This document shows, piece after piece, positions 32,638 through 45,321 of a stretch of 64,000 nucleotides of DNA; position 1 is the stretch's first letter, and the number at the start of each line of letters is the position of its first letter. The notes below the pieces were generated by a model, which saw nothing but the letters and a program-made list of their open reading frames with translations, did no database searches and was not told where the DNA came from. A program made the translations under genes and the position numbers. Origin of the DNA: Armillaria gallica (taxonomy: Eukaryota; Basidiomycota; Agaricomycetes; Agaricales; Physalacriaceae); assembly GCA_037576215.1 (NCBI GenBank), contig JBANDB010000001.1:744001-808000 (forward strand), in the 5' to 3' direction.

Positions 32638-32800
32638 ATGACAGTCCAGTCTTGTTATAGTAGTGGATCCGGCGTGGCGGTGGAACAGCGATGGCTAGAG
32701 ATTAGACCAGTCGTGTCCCATAATTCGGGTGTGCCTGGGGTTTTCCAGAGACTAGACTATGATATCAGAACAAATGTGCCAACCTTCCCCTGATATAACG

Positions 32801-33344
32801 ACGGGTCCTAGATCGCGCGTAGCGTCTGCTTGGCTTCGATGACTGGCGTCTCCTCAGGAAGATTGGAGGAGGTAATCGAGAACTTCTTTGAGGTGGAGCT
32901 GGCTCCATCCAAACGGCGTACACTGGATGATAAAAAACGTCCCAGCGGCTCTTTGACATTTCCATCAACGCGGAAGCCAGTGTTCTGCACCGAGGCGGGC
33001 GTGTTTTGTCTGTCCAATCGCAAAGAAATAGCGGCGGTTCAATATCCACGGGATACACTATCCCCTCCTTGAATGATGTTCATTTTATTACAGCCGTCTC
33101 ATGTACGAAATTGCTGATGGGGATAGTTGGATGACATGCTCAGAGGGTGACACATGGAAGAATGCTCATATTGAGTGAGAATCAGTGTACCGTTTGTAGC
33201 GTTAGATAAGGATCGACCGAAACGATAGCTGAGCAATGTGCCAAGAGACAGTCTGAATGTTCGGGATGTGGGCTTCAACCGCACTGAGCAATGTCCTTGA
33301 TCGATGAGCGGTATGGAACCGGAGACGATAGCTGCCATCGTCAT
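32801..33344 (-). pseudogene. Conserved minus-strand gene fragment, unit 2
   Basis: Counterpart of 14,801-15,354; keeps MTMAAIVSGSIPLIDQGHC, LSYRFGRSLSNATNGTLILT and the C-terminal PVIEAKQTLRAI. Unrecognised. Confidence 0.4.
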
Positions 33345-33906
33345 GAATGCAATCAGTAGATAACGATAACCTCGCTTCCTAGGGTCAGTGTTCTACCAGT
33401 TCTCATGAGACAGGTTTGATGTACTATTCCCAGTACGTTGAAGAAACCTCATGCAATTTGCCACTAAATTGCAACGATCGACCTACGGCAATTAGCTCGG
33501 GACTAGCAGCGCAGAACATATAAGACATACATTGTTCATGAATGCAGCTCGTCCTCTGTACAGAATTCTGTGGCAGTAGTTACCAATTCTTCGGAATAGA
33601 GGCTTTAGACGCGCAGGCGCGGAGGCGTTCACCCCGCAAAAAACGGACGCGCTCCTTGACCCTCGCCCCATCTTGTATAAAGTGTAATATCCATACTATT
33701 CCTGTGGAATTGCCAATGGAACGGGGACGATTAGGTGTCGCGCTGCAAGCACAGCAATGAACACAAATTTGTAACGGAGGATGCGGCGGCAGTGTGATAT
33801 CCAGGTAAAGATGAAGGAAGTGTCGCTTGAAAAAGATGTGTACGCAGTTGGGAAAGGACCTGGATAGACCATATGAACGGAGTGGTCCTTGCATGGTGGA
33901 AATTCA

Positions 33907-34653
33907 CCCCGCCAAACGGGGCGAAACAGTCCAACGGATCGCTTGACGGGTATAAACTGTCCTCCCTTGATGTCCAGCATTTTATCAGGATAGGCGATAG
34001 TCGTCTTGGATGATGGACATGGAGAGACGCCGACTAATGGTGGCAGCGCCACGAGGGAGGCGTGGATAATCTGTGACATCGATTATTCAATTCGAGATGA
34101 GCCGGAGCCGGAGACGGACGTATGCGCACCTCGTAGACGTGCCCCCCAGCACAGAGTGGTATCCCCCCGACGGAACTTTCAGCCTGAATGTTGACATGGA
34201 TCCGGACGTAGCACTGTTTCTGTGACGCCTAGCATGTCCCTGAGAAGGGCGGCAAAAATGAAGCCGCGTAGTAGATTACGGAAACGGGAGAATAGCCAGG
34301 CTTCCACCATGGCCATCGAGGAATGTGCGCTTAGAGTCTGTCGTGCCCTATAAGCTGGTCTTCATTATGAGATTCGTCGTCTGCGAGAGAAAAAACGGAT
34401 GCGCACCTGTTCCTTCGCTTTCAACATCAAAGCCCTGCACAAGGCCGCAAGATTCCTCACGCTGCGGTATCAAGCGAACGTCAAGCGTGACGATAGATAT
34501 TGTCGACGTGGTAGTGCCATCCTGTACGCAGTCGTATCCATCCCGATTCCCGGGAGAAGTCAAAAAAAAAAGCGTTATTCAACTGTCCAGAGTCCAGACT
34601 CCACTATCGATCACCAGAAAAAGTGATTTCTTTTTGATTCGAAGAAAGCAATA
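33907..34653 (+). pseudogene. HNH-like promoter and 5' relic, unit 2
   Basis: A textbook copy of the promoter: CCCCGCCAAACGGGG at 33,907-33,921, TATAAAC at 33,951-33,957. The 5' coding-like part follows to about 34,600, with no HNH core. Confidence 0.45.
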
Positions 34654-34730
34654 TGGACCCTCTCGGATTCGAACCGGGATCAACGAATTCGCTAATTGCC
34701 TAATAGTATGATTAAGCCAAAGGGTCCGCA
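34654..34730 (-). pseudogene. tRNA-like relic, class 1, copy 5
   Basis: Best acceptor stem of the set: GGACCCT and AGGGTCC pair perfectly over 7 bp. The T-arm has one mismatch (CCCGG/CCGAG). A box A-like TGGCTTAAT is present. Identity of the ancestral tRNA is unclear because the anticodon arm has decayed. Confidence 0.6.
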
Positions 34731-34739
34731 CAGTCGTTT

Positions 34740-37180
34740 CGTTTTCGCACCTTTTATGTGACGACTCGGCCTGGTGCTATCTAGCTAAATCCCTTACTAC
34801 TGGTAAACTCATACCGGGTGCACTTTCCGTGTGTTTTTACATTGAAATGCAGGGACTAGTCCTGGTCCATTAGAGAGTCGACAAGCCTTACAACAAATAG
34901 AACATACACCAGAGACTCGGATGAATAGACCGACACACCCCGGGATACAACCTCGCGCTTCACATATTCTTCCTCCAAAACAGCAGCAAAGCCGTTATTA
35001 TGCACTGCCTAGATAAATACACTTTACTCCCTCTCAGCACATCTAAGAGCCATGGTACCCCCTATTCCAAGGGCGTCGAAAGCTTAGTGCTTAGTACTTC
35101 GACTATTCTCTCCATCATCTGAAGCGGTCCGTGGTCCAAAAGGAAGAAGCAATTGCACAGGTTTCAGGGGAAAGAACAACAGACTGACATGGCCTTCGCT
35201 ACTCCAGCCATGTCTAGGTGACCTCGCACGCATCATTACGCAGCACGATGCCACCTGCGCACATCATGTACAAGAACTCCAAGACTGTCCAAGCACCCGA
35301 GATCACTGGGATATGAGTGAATATGTTCTCCTCCTAGAGCGACGGCTGATTGATAGAGACCAACAAATGAGACGGTCAACATTTCAGGGCGACTACATTC
35401 GGAGGAAACGGCGCGTCCGATCCTCAGGGAAGGCCGATTGAAGCCCTACCCACTGGTAGAAGTCGGCGGGTCGTCAGAACGTATAATCCCACGCCCTGTC
35501 AGAAGTCGGCGGATGATGACAGGAGCGGGGGAACTTGACCATGTAATTCCGGCCCCTTGGCAAACTGGGGGGATTCATTGAGTCTCGTTTATAATACCAG
35601 GGTTGGTCGAGAATCTTACCTGCGGCACATATAATTGTTTAAGGCGAAAGATACGCGATGCCTAGACCTTCATTACTTCTTTTACTACATCACGTCTTCT
35701 TGATTCGTACTTTATTCGTACTCGATGAAATTGCTCGTAGCCATAAGCATAGAACGTCGTGAGCTGGATAAGGTGCACCACATGATCTATATCTGGAAGT
35801 TCCGGAATTTCGGGTAGGCACTGATTTCCCTCTGACCACGGGTTTGAGATTACGTTTGGGGAGAAATGCGGAGTATGTGACGAAGAAAAAGCATGTATGT
35901 GGGCGTCGTCTTACACGGGTGGAAGCTCTTCCCCACTCCTCTCTCCGGCCATTCTCCGGTGATTTACGCGTTCTTCCGTGTCCGTGAAGCCGGTGCAAAC
36001 GTTCATGCTCCAGGAGGTAGCCCATCATTCGAAGCGCCCGCATCTTCGGCTCTCCTCCAAATCAACGTCCGCAATAAGCTTGTTCTTCATATCCAATGCC
36101 ATTACTATGCTTACGTGGAACGACGAGAAGAAGGCATAAGCCTTCAACTACTGCGTACAGTTGAAGCGTCGTCGTGCTGATGGGTACGAACGCGCACCCT
36201 GAGAAGGTGAATCCTTGTCGAGGCAGGCAGGGTCGTCTGGGATGACCACGATGCTCCGTTGGGCCTGACGTCGACGCTCGCGAGGTATGATCATTCGTGA
36301 TCTAACGCTGGGTTCCGTTGAATGAGATCGAGTACGGTATAGTGGAGCTGACACGTAGCGAGTGTGGTTTGGAACAAGTGTCATCGTTTTAGCTTCGTAC
36401 CCCGAGTATACGGGGCGAGGCATCCGGGGCACCACTTTACGAAAGGACGTCCAATCCGATCAGAGCACTAGGACCGTCGATTTCTCGTTCCTATCTGCTT
36501 GACATGTTGATCAAAAAGAAGGTCGATACTGATACAGTGGTACTTTCTACTGCAGTACAATGAGTCGGGAACAGCCAGGTAGATATCCACCCACTCACCT
36601 CTACGCGTCACAGCTTTCTGCTGCACTGTGAGACGTGGTCAGGTCGACTTCCCTGGTCAAAGTGCCGGCGAGGACAAGGTGTCCGTTTCAAAAAGCATGT
36701 TCGTAATAACGATGCCAGCGAATAACAATACTTGAGAATTGTCTTGGGCGTACGACAACGGAAAGTGAAGGGGTTTGGGGCAGCAGAAATGTGCATAGAG
36801 AAAGCGTGGATGTGGTCAGCTCAGGAGACGACTCTCGCACGTAGTCAAGGGGACCAGTAGCGGAGAAAAGACGTATCCTTTGTCGACCATGCAAATATAT
36901 ATGCAGTGGTATTCACGGGAGGGAAAGTGATCTTGACTTCTTGACTCCCTAATAATGAAGGTGCAACCAATAGACAGGTGCCACCAATAGACGGGAGGAA
37001 CTGAAGTAGGTGTGCACCGTTCCTTGCGCCAAGGATCTAGTCACATTGAAGGGGACTGCGATGTCGGAAAAACCATTGATTGACAAGTAGCGCAAGGCTC
37101 TAGTCGACGTGTCCTGTGGTTGAGTTAACTCCAGCGTGTCCTCGGACGAAGTATAGTCGAGATCGATTGATCTAGCACGG
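34740..37180. repeat. Q segment, copy 2
   Basis: Matches 17,439-19,760. A 95-codon minus-strand frame (36,148-36,435) is kept in copy 4 (51,585-51,848) with few changes, including PRPVYSGYEAKTM and SRMIIPRERRRQAQR, but it overlaps other possible frames and has no recognised domain. Confidence 0.45.
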
Positions 37181-38296
37181 GGCTACTCTACCAAATATCT
37201 TCTTCGCCCCATGGTGGCGTTCCAAGGTGGAGATGCGTTGAGAAGGGCAGCATTACGAGATCGTCGTTGAGCGAAGCCCAAGCGAGGCAATGGGTAGTAT
37301 CATCAACGAGGTCCTTTGCAGTGGCTTTGGTAGCAATTTCTGGATTGTCCATCAGATTCGTCGCTCTCAGGCTCCGCAAAATGAAAGGCAACATACCTCG
37401 TTCAACTCAGACAGACATCCAACTTCTCAAACGACCGCATCGACCAGGAATTGTTTCCGCGTTGAAAGACAAACGCAATACCGAATCCCATGGTAATGCG
37501 AAGAAAATCAAGCATGCATGGTGGCCGCTGAGAACAAAATCAACTTATCCCACGTGCATTGATTTAATGCGATTTCGATCCTTCAGGCTTTTCATGATTA
37601 TATTCGCGTCCGATCCTTCAAATTCGATATGCATAAGTCCTATAACTGCGTGAGGACATCGAAACGATGTCTTCAAAAAAGACTCACAGAATCGATAATC
37701 CTTCCCCCTCGGAATCGAACCGAGACCATCCGCTAAGCGCGGATTGTGCCAACGAGTCCTTAAAGCATGTTCACGAGAGCAACGTGATCTATAGATTTCC
37801 TTCTCCGCTTGGCCTGTGGTCTATAGTCGCGTAAGGGATGGGATCTAAGGTAAATCTGGCATCCCCTCCAGCCTCAATGAAGCTTCACGTCCTCTAACAA
37901 GACAGCGGACGAGCGACGAACACAGGTTCCGACGACGGTAGAGTCGCCGATTCGTCGGCAGTTTCTGTTTGCACGCTGATTCATGAGACTTGGATGGCGG
38001 GTCTCATGCCAGGTGGAAGTGTTATATATGGTCAGGACACCATGGTTGTGCTATGCAGTTCCCGACGGGGTCCGGTTCTCCAACACCCTCTTCGAATCGT
38101 AGCATCAGCATTGCATAGTACATTGGTCCCGAGAAAGACCGCGTGTAATGAAGTGGTTGGCAACCATTGGAGGATGGAATAGCAGGCAGAGATGAAGACG
38201 ATGAGATTTGAAGGAAGTATCGCTTGGATTAACGCAGAGGGGATATGTTGTACGCAATTGGGAAAGGAAGTGGATAGGAGTCTTCCTTGAGATCCA
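37181..38296. repeat. Degraded CCACCA-type repeat, class 2 tRNA-like relic and R segment
   Basis: The CCACCA stem is mutated to CTACCA near 37,189; the class 2 relic is at 37,705-37,758 with the cleanest T-arm of that class (CTCGGTTCGATTCCGAGGGG). The rest matches 3,780-4,847. No gene is seen. Confidence 0.4.
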
Positions 38297-40030
38297 CCCC
38301 GCCAAACGGGGCGAAATGATCCAACGAGTCACTTGATGGGAATAAAAGACCGTCCTCCCTCGACGGCACGCCTCCGGAAAAGAGCAATTGGAGGGAATCA
38401 GAAGCTTCGATTACTGTTCTGGAGAGGGAGAGTTGGTGGGATGAGGACGAGAGGTACGCTTTATCGAGATAGGCCGTGAGACAATGGCACTGGTGAAGTC
38501 GTCTCAGATGATGGACATAAAGAAACGCCATCGCGCTTCAGGCCAGTGGTGGCAGTGACACTGCTTTTGCAGGCGTAGCTGCAACATTTTCAGGTCCAGA
38601 TGAGACCTAGACGGAATGCATGCGTACCTCGTAGACGCCCCGCCAGCACCCTTCGCAGAACTTTGTGTCTGAACGTTGACACGGACCCGGACGTATCGCC
38701 TGGTATGGGTATCCACGTCCTTGAGGAGGGTGGCGAAATAAAGTCGCGTAGTAGATTACGGAACGAAAGAATAGTCAAGCCTCCACCGGCAAGGAATGTG
38801 CACACTTGGAGTCTGTCGCGCCCAGGGCCCCAGAAGCTGGTCCTCATTATGAGATTCGTCGTTTGCGAGAGAAGAAACGGATACGCACCTGTTCTTTTTC
38901 TTGCAACATCAAAGCCCTGTCATTACAAGGCCGTAAGATTCATCGGGCTGTGGTAGGCTTGTCCGGCATGATGTTGGCCAGGCTTTCGACGGTGCTAGCT
39001 TTTCTCAGGCGAGATATCGAAAAGCAGTAGTAAACGTATTAACGCGCCGGAAGGTGAGAGTAGTATCGCGTCGGGGAATCGACGATGGCAGGGTGTCCTG
39101 GTCGAGTCCATATGAACGTCGAGTCCAGACGAGTAAGAAACAACGGTGGTGGGGAATGTCGGAGCCATTGAATGAGAGTAAGTGAAGGAATAGGGGACGC
39201 TCGAGTTTGATCGCAAGTCAAACAAAAGCAAATTTAGCTGCACTCCCTCCCGTCGCACCGTGTTCGTCAAGGCCATAACGGGACTGCGCGAGGCTGCCCC
39301 AACTCGAGCAGACTTTTATCGCGATGAACCCAAGACGGATTTCAGCTAGGCATCGAAAACCCATGAAGAGCCGAAAGATCTCGTGAGTGACGACTAGCAT
39401 GCTACTCTCGTTCGTTTGTGAATTCACCTCTCCCAGGCTCTTGGGTTCCGATGTGTAGTGTCCGGAAACTACGACCAGAACACGCTCTCCAAGGTTTCGG
39501 CTTCCACCGACGAGATTGGGGAAGCAGGCGTGGTCTACACACATTGCGCCAGAGTCCACCTATCTCAACGAAGACTCGAAGGTGCGCGGTCGTCTGTTTT
39601 CCACACGGCTGATGATATGCTTATCCTTCTCAGCTCACTTCAATGTTGGCCGTTTTGAAATGCTTCGGCCATGTCATCGGGCAACTCAACGGCACCAACG
39701 TATATTCTCTTTCCATGACAATACAATCCGACGTGCACGAATGGTTTGCCCGCCTAGGAATTCGGTTCGAAAATATAGGACGCATCAATCTCATCCCGTC
39801 CCAAACCATTACGCGTTCTCTCTACTTCCGCTTACCCCCACCTCAGACAACAAGAACCTCCCCATTCCATTCGAGGCACTTCTCGCCCTGCACCCAAGGT
39901 CGCCCAGGTTTCTGGGGCAGCTGAGTACATCAATAAGCAAGACCATGTCGTCGAAGACTTGGAAGTTCGGCAGAAGTGTTGAGCGGCGCCTTCTTGAGGA
40001 GCATGAACCAACCTATACGACTAAAACTAA
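38297..40030 (+). pseudogene. HNH-nuclease-like gene, unit 3 copy, broken
   Basis: Hairpin CCCCGCCAAACGGGG at 38,297-38,311 with a decayed TATA (AATAAAA). The coding part can be followed in pieces: 5' part (38,600-39,030), KAITGLREAAPTRADFYRDE at about 39,270-39,325, an intron-like GTGAGTGACG...CCCAG (about 39,381-39,437), domain start around 39,450, HNH core with THIAPESTYLNEDS in a 202-codon frame (39,516-40,124), and CFGHVIGQLNGTNVYSLS in the next frame. Frameshifts separate these pieces. The core is in forward orientation. Confidence 0.55.
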
Positions 40031-41130
40031 ATCTCTAAACTCTTCTCCATCCCCATCTCGACCAGACGTACCCCTCTTTCGGCCCCGCACTCCGTCCTCC
40101 AACTCGCCTTCTCAAGTGCAGTAATCGACCCTTTTGGCCATTCTTCTTCCCGGGCATAGCGACAAGGATGATTGTTCTGGAGAATTGAACCGTACCCAGC
40201 GGTTTTGTGTCGTCGCGCGGAGAATGTCTTGGGGAAGAGAGTAATGGATAGGACGATATCGCGACGGGAGATGGGGAGAGCGCGCTACTCTCTGACCGAG
40301 ATTTTGTGCTGTCGGATTTGCCCTATTCTCTCGTCTAGCTCCCGTACCTACGCACGTCGCACGTTGGTATCTCCCTCAACGAAGCAGACTGATAAAACAT
40401 GTTCGGATTTGGCGCGAAATTTTGCGAATCCAAACGCCGCCCTCTCTGCCCGCTAGGAGGGAAGGGATTACTCTCCCCCCGGTTCCTTGGATAGTAGGGA
40501 TTCGCCATGACACCGACAGCAGAGGGGATCAGAAGCTTCCATCACCAGGGAGGCGGGATGAGGGGGTCCGTTTTATCGCTTCACGATGGTCGCCAGTAGT
40601 AGAGTATGTCGACCGGAGAACGAATGCGCACGTACCTCGTCGATACTGACTTTGCATCCGAACAAAATCATCCTGCCCCACTTGTGACCAAAAAAGGCCC
40701 AACTGCTCGAAAATGACCCGCCTCGGATTCGAACCAAGTAAAGCGAACACATCCTTCTCCGCTAAAACGGAATGGAATTCGATGGTCAGTTCACAGCACA
40801 GTAAAACCGTCGCCTTTTCTTAAAAAAGGGAGAGAGCGCCCGCGGTCAAAGGTTTCAGCGCATGATATAAAAACTGTCTTCTTCAAAGCTGTGCACGCCA
40901 AGGTTCCCACTCCCAGCTGCAAGGGGTGTCACAGAAGAGCCTATTTGTAGAGAAGGTGAGGCTGGTCTGGCAGTAGATTGAAAGGTCAATAGTATCAAGC
41001 GACTCTATTAGGAATTCCCAACTTGAATAAGTTGAATTCAAAACTCCAAATCATAAGGTCCTAAATCTGAATCTGAGCTCGCCAGTGGTCCGACAAGAAA
41101 TTAAAATAAGTTCACGGCAGTCTGTCTAAG

Positions 41131-41197
41131 TGGACATTCCCGGATTCGAACCGGGGATCGATCAATTGATTGTTGCAATTATGCCAAATGGTCCACA
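41131..41197 (-). pseudogene. tRNA-like relic with a different T-arm
   Basis: Minus strand ends CCCCGGTTCGAATCCGGGAATGTCCA: a strong T-arm with exact box B, distinct in sequence from class 1. A TTTGGCATAATTGCAA stretch resembles the class 1 5' half. The acceptor has two mismatches. Confidence 0.5.
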
Positions 41198-41645
41198 AGC
41201 TGCTCTCCTTCCTCGCGGGAAGAAGGGGGGAGCCTGGTATTGAGATTCCATGCACTTTGACGTTGGCATACGGAATCTCATCCTACCATAATGTCAAGAC
41301 TGCAAACCAGTATGATACTATGTACTCTCTTTAGGTCCGTCGTGCACGACCTCGTTCTAAATGAAAGGCCCAAGTTCCGTTCAAAGTCAAAGGTGTCTTA
41401 GTGACGAGTGACTAGTAAAAGACTAGAGAAGTTAGCCACTAAAGCACTAGCGCATACATACTAGTCGCAAGGACTTTAGACAGCTCCGGAACCAGCATAA
41501 GAGTATTGAAACGTTGAAGCTTCGAACTTTGAATGAAGAATCAAGTCAATGACTCAGTACTCAAGGCTGTCAATCCAAGTATCAAATCAAGATCCGCGGC
41601 GATGTGAAGGGGGAAAGCAAGAGAGGCATGTTTCCCCAATACTTA

Positions 41646-41708
41646 TGGACCCTCTCGGATTCGAACCGAGATCAATGAGTAATAGTAGGATTATGCCAAA
41701 GGGCTCCA
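41646..41708 (-). pseudogene. tRNA-like relic, class 1, internally deleted
   Basis: Perfect T-arm and 3' acceptor strand, about 12 bases shorter in the middle than the other copies. Confidence 0.5.
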
Positions 41709-41780
41709 CAAAGCAATTCATTGCCACGGTGTTTCTTGAAATTCAATGACAACTCAAAGCGGCCTACCTTTTTATTACTG

Positions 41781-43400
41781 GTGCTATCTTCCACTAAGTA
41801 CAGCTTTCCGTGTGTCTCAATTCAGGTGCTGCTCCCCTAGCTAAAGTCGACAAGCGCAAGAAATTTGAGGGCCGGCACACCCCGGGATACAACCTCCCAC
41901 ATTGGAGCGCCTCGCACATGCTTCCTCTAAAACAGCGTTAAATAAGTACGCTTTCTCTCGCTGGCTAAGAGCACGCGCTGAGATAGCGCATCTGACAGCC
42001 ATAACGTTCTCTATCCCAAGCTAAAGGACGGTGTCGAAAAGTCCAGTGCTTCGACCATTATCTCTGTATACATATATCATAACCATTACCACTTGGGCAG
42101 GAGACGATCGACAGCCTCCGATCCCAAACGCGCAAGATTGACTCACATACGAGTATCCATATTCCAGGGTGACGGCAGATTGAATCTATGCATCAGGATG
42201 AGCCTGGTAATGTGACTTCGGCATCTTGACAAACTGGAGGTATTCATTAGGCTTCGTTTATCATATCACCAACTTTCCTCCAAATCAACACTGGCATTCG
42301 CGATAAGCTTGTTCTTCAGATCCAAGGTCATCGTTATGCCTGCGCGGGTGGATGACGGAAAGAGAGCAGAAGCTCCAACTACTGCATAGAGTTGAAGCGT
42401 CATCGCGCCGATGGGTATGAGCGCGCGCTCAGAGAAGGTAGATCTTATCGAGGCAGGCAGAGTCGTCTGGGATGACAGGAAATGGAATGACGAGGATCCG
42501 TTAGACCTGGCGTCGACGTGAGAGTGAGGGGAAAGCATTCACAATCTAACGCCGGGTTCTGTTGAATGAGAACGAGTACGGTGTACTGGGGCTGACAATA
42601 GCGAGTGTTGTTTGGAACTGGTGTCATCGTTTTAGCTTCATACTCCCAAGAGCACCGAGTACTGTGGGGTATATACTGGGCGAGTCATTCAGGGTACCTC
42701 TTTACGAAAGGACGTCTGAGCAGTGCTAGGGCCTTTGATATCTCGTTCGTATCTGCTTGACATGTTGGTTAAAAATAAAGCCGATAGTGAAGCATTGGTG
42801 CTTTCTGCCGTAGTACAATGAGTCGGGAATAGCCAGGTAGATATCTACCGACTCACCTCTGCGCGTTAGGGCTTTCTGCTGGATTGTGAGACGTCGTGTC
42901 GACTTCCTTCACCGACTAGGACAAAGCGTCCGTTACAGGAAGTATGATGCCAGCGAAAGCCAACTTGAGAATTGTCTCGGGCGTACGACAAGAGTCAAGG
43001 GTTTCGGGGCAGTAGAAAATGTGAATGGAGAAAGCGTGGATGTAGTCAGCTCAGGAGACGACTCTCGCACGTAGTCAAGGGTACCAGTAGCGGAGAAAAG
43101 GCGATCCTTTGTCGACCATGGAAACATATGCGCAGTGGAATTTACGGGAGGGAAAGAGACCTTGACTTCTTCACTCCCTGAGGATGACGGTGCAACTAAT
43201 AAATGGGAGCAACCGAAGTAGGCGCGCATCATTCCTTGCGTGGCAGATTGCAAGGATCTAGTTGCATTGAAGAGGAATGCAATGTTGGAAAGATCATTGA
43301 TATTCAAGTAGCGCAAAGCTCTAGTCGACGTGTCCCGTGGTTGAGCTAACTCCAATGTGTCCTTGGACGAAGTACGATCGAGCTAGCATGGGGCTCCTCT
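41781..43400. repeat. Q segment, copy 3
   Basis: An extra Q copy in unit 3, upstream of the P segment. The minus strand has a 90-codon frame (42,266-42,538) with ALIPIGAMTLQLYAVV and TMTLDLKNKLIANASVDLEE, the longest open version of this part of Q. Confidence 0.45.
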
Positions 43401-44043
43401 ACAAGTAGCTTCTTTGCTTCATGGTGGCGTTCCCAAACGAGACGCGGCGAGAAGAACAGAGTTATCACCATCTTCACGCGGCAGTATCGCGCGAAGATCA
43501 AGCATGACGATAGATACTGTCGACCTGGTAGTGCGATCCCATTCCTGTATGCGTCGTATGTAAGATTCATCCTCTGAGAAGTGAAAAAAGGATAGCGCAC
43601 CAAATTTTTCCCACATCTTCTGAGGACCCGACTTTTGAGAGAGGCCTTTTTGTTGTCGACCAGAAAAGAGATTTCAAGGCGAGATGACGGTTCGAAGGGT
43701 AAGTGCTTAGGTAAAGATATCACAGTGGCGGCGGCGGAGAAGTAAAAATCAGAAATCGTTGTCACACGCGTCTTGGGCTGCTCTCGAAGTATAATGATAG
43801 TACTTAGTGGTGCCGGTAAGTGACTGGTAGAAAGGCTAGAGATTCTAGGCCGGGTGCTAAAGCTAAAAGCGCTGATTAGCCACAAGGTTGTCACAAGGAA
43901 GGATAAACTTCGGAGTCAGAGGGCAGTATGATAAGAATATTGAAATAAGTAAGTATTGGAACTTCGAACTTTGACTGAAGACTCAGCTCACTCGAAAGCC
44001 ACTTGTCACTCAGTGAAAAATAAGGCCAGACGCCAGTCCAGAA
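43401..44043. repeat. Non-coding stretch before a tRNA-like relic
   Basis: Begins with a degraded CCACCA-type repeat (TACAAGTAGCTTCTTTGC...TGGTGG) and carries a short HNH 5'-like piece (about 43,480-43,600). No intact gene is seen. Confidence 0.35.
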
Positions 44044-44118
44044 TGGAACCTCTCGGATTCGAATTGAGATCAATGGATTCGACAAATGTGTAACGGTACG
44101 ATTTTGCCAAAATTCACC
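44044..44118 (-). pseudogene. tRNA-like relic, class 1, copy 7
   Basis: T-arm CTCAATTCGAATCCGAG has a two-base change; acceptor pairing is lost. It marks the same place ahead of the P segment as in units 1 and 2. Confidence 0.45.
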
Positions 44119-44268
44119 AGTATCCGTAGTCAATCCGCAGTCGTACGGTTTGGGCCCAAGGTCTCCGCGGATTCAGTGCATGAGTCAACACGCTTACTCG
44201 GTCTAGATCTTGACCTCGGTCATGGCAAATGGGTTCCGAACACAAGCTAACAGACCTGTTCTACGCAG

Positions 44269-44460
44269 CTACAGCTTACGATAAGCGCTTTCTGACACCA
44301 ACATCAGCGTTAGCTTTTCTCCCACCACCGCCGTTCTATATCGGCAATAATCTCGTACTTGACGGCCATCCCACATAAACTGGTCAACGTTAAGTTGATT
44401 TCGCCGGCAAGAGACTGAATGAATCAGAAAGCCTGGCCGCGTGATTCTGTAGCTTATTGA
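44269..44460 (-). pseudogene. Conserved minus-strand exon relic, unit 3
   Basis: Counterpart of part of 7,001-7,505, interrupted by the private insert at about 44,460. Confidence 0.25.
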
Positions 44461-44793
44461 GTACTCCAAGTTAAGACCGGGTGTATACGTGGTTGGTATC
44501 TGAATCAAATGGAGGGATATCAAATCGGGATGAGTGATTCTCGACTGGCCAACAGCGAGATGCGTGATGCGATAGACAAACGAACCCGAACAGATACCCA
44601 ATATCAAAGGTGCAGGAGGCCTCAGGCTGCAGGAGGGAGAGTCACAAAATTACGAGGGCTGCAAGATGAAGATGAGAACGAAATGGAGCCCATCTATTCA
44701 ATGCGCGAAGCACGGCGAGCGACTATTGTGCAAGTATATCCAAACAAACGGTGCGCCACTGTACCCTCGGCTTATAGCTTGGCCCGGGCCGCC
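44460..44793. mobile_element. About 335-bp private insert in unit 3
   Basis: Units 1 and 2 read from 'gattctg.ggctgattgg' straight to 'gcaccaatgactaattg'; here 335 bp intervene. The insert has a 99-codon plus-strand frame (44,509-44,808) rich in charged residues that runs into the flank. No terminal repeats are visible. It could be a short mobile element or a captured fragment. Confidence 0.4.
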
Positions 44794-45321
44794 GGGCACA
44801 ATGACTAATTGTTCGCTACTGCAGCTCACAAGTTGATCGTAGCTTTGTACTGAAGCTGTATCGTCCCCGGTCTCTTAGTTGATCTTTCTATGGGACTATG
44901 ATCACATCACCGAAACTGCAATGTTCCCAAGTTCCTGAAAAAGACAAACGATCGCAATTTTTGACGTTCCAGGATGCGCCGAGTGCTGATGCGCTGACTG
45001 TCGACACTGCTACCTCTTGGAGTTGTATTCAAAACTGCTTGGTCACAGATCCGGAAAGAGTTCTAGGTGGTACCCCCTTCAAGGATGCTCGTGTATCGCG
45101 AGTCACGACTGTGAACCGAGTCGACACCAATCGGGGTGGGTATACTACTTTTGGGCTCGAAGGCGTACTCTGTTGTCACTTCTCCCGTTCTGTTTGGACA
45201 AACAGCAACCCCGCTCTTATTGGCCTTGGTTCATAAAAAGGGAACCGTCTCTGTTGTATCCATCTTGTCAGTTACTTCCAACCTCATACTACATCCTTTT
45301 GCTCCGCCCGTGTATAGTGCA

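Larger units (their letters stand above)
20341..38290 (+). repeat. Unit 2 of a long direct repeat
   Basis: Order: HNH-like pseudogene (20,341-22,600), unrecognised segment, F-box relic 2, intact F-box gene, tRNA-like relics, P segment (about 27,000-34,650) with the cysteine-rich gene, Q segment (34,740-37,180), R segment. It has no Helitron or GATA-flanked insert, but has a private ~225-bp insert at 32,413. Confidence 0.75.
40460..41780. repeat. Private unit 3 stretch with tRNA-like relics
   Basis: Lacks clear counterparts in units 1 and 2 apart from tRNA-like pieces. Contains a partial relic near 40,711-40,735 (CCTCGGATTCGAACCAAG), and relics at 41,131-41,197 and 41,646-41,708. No gene is seen. 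Confidence 0.4.
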
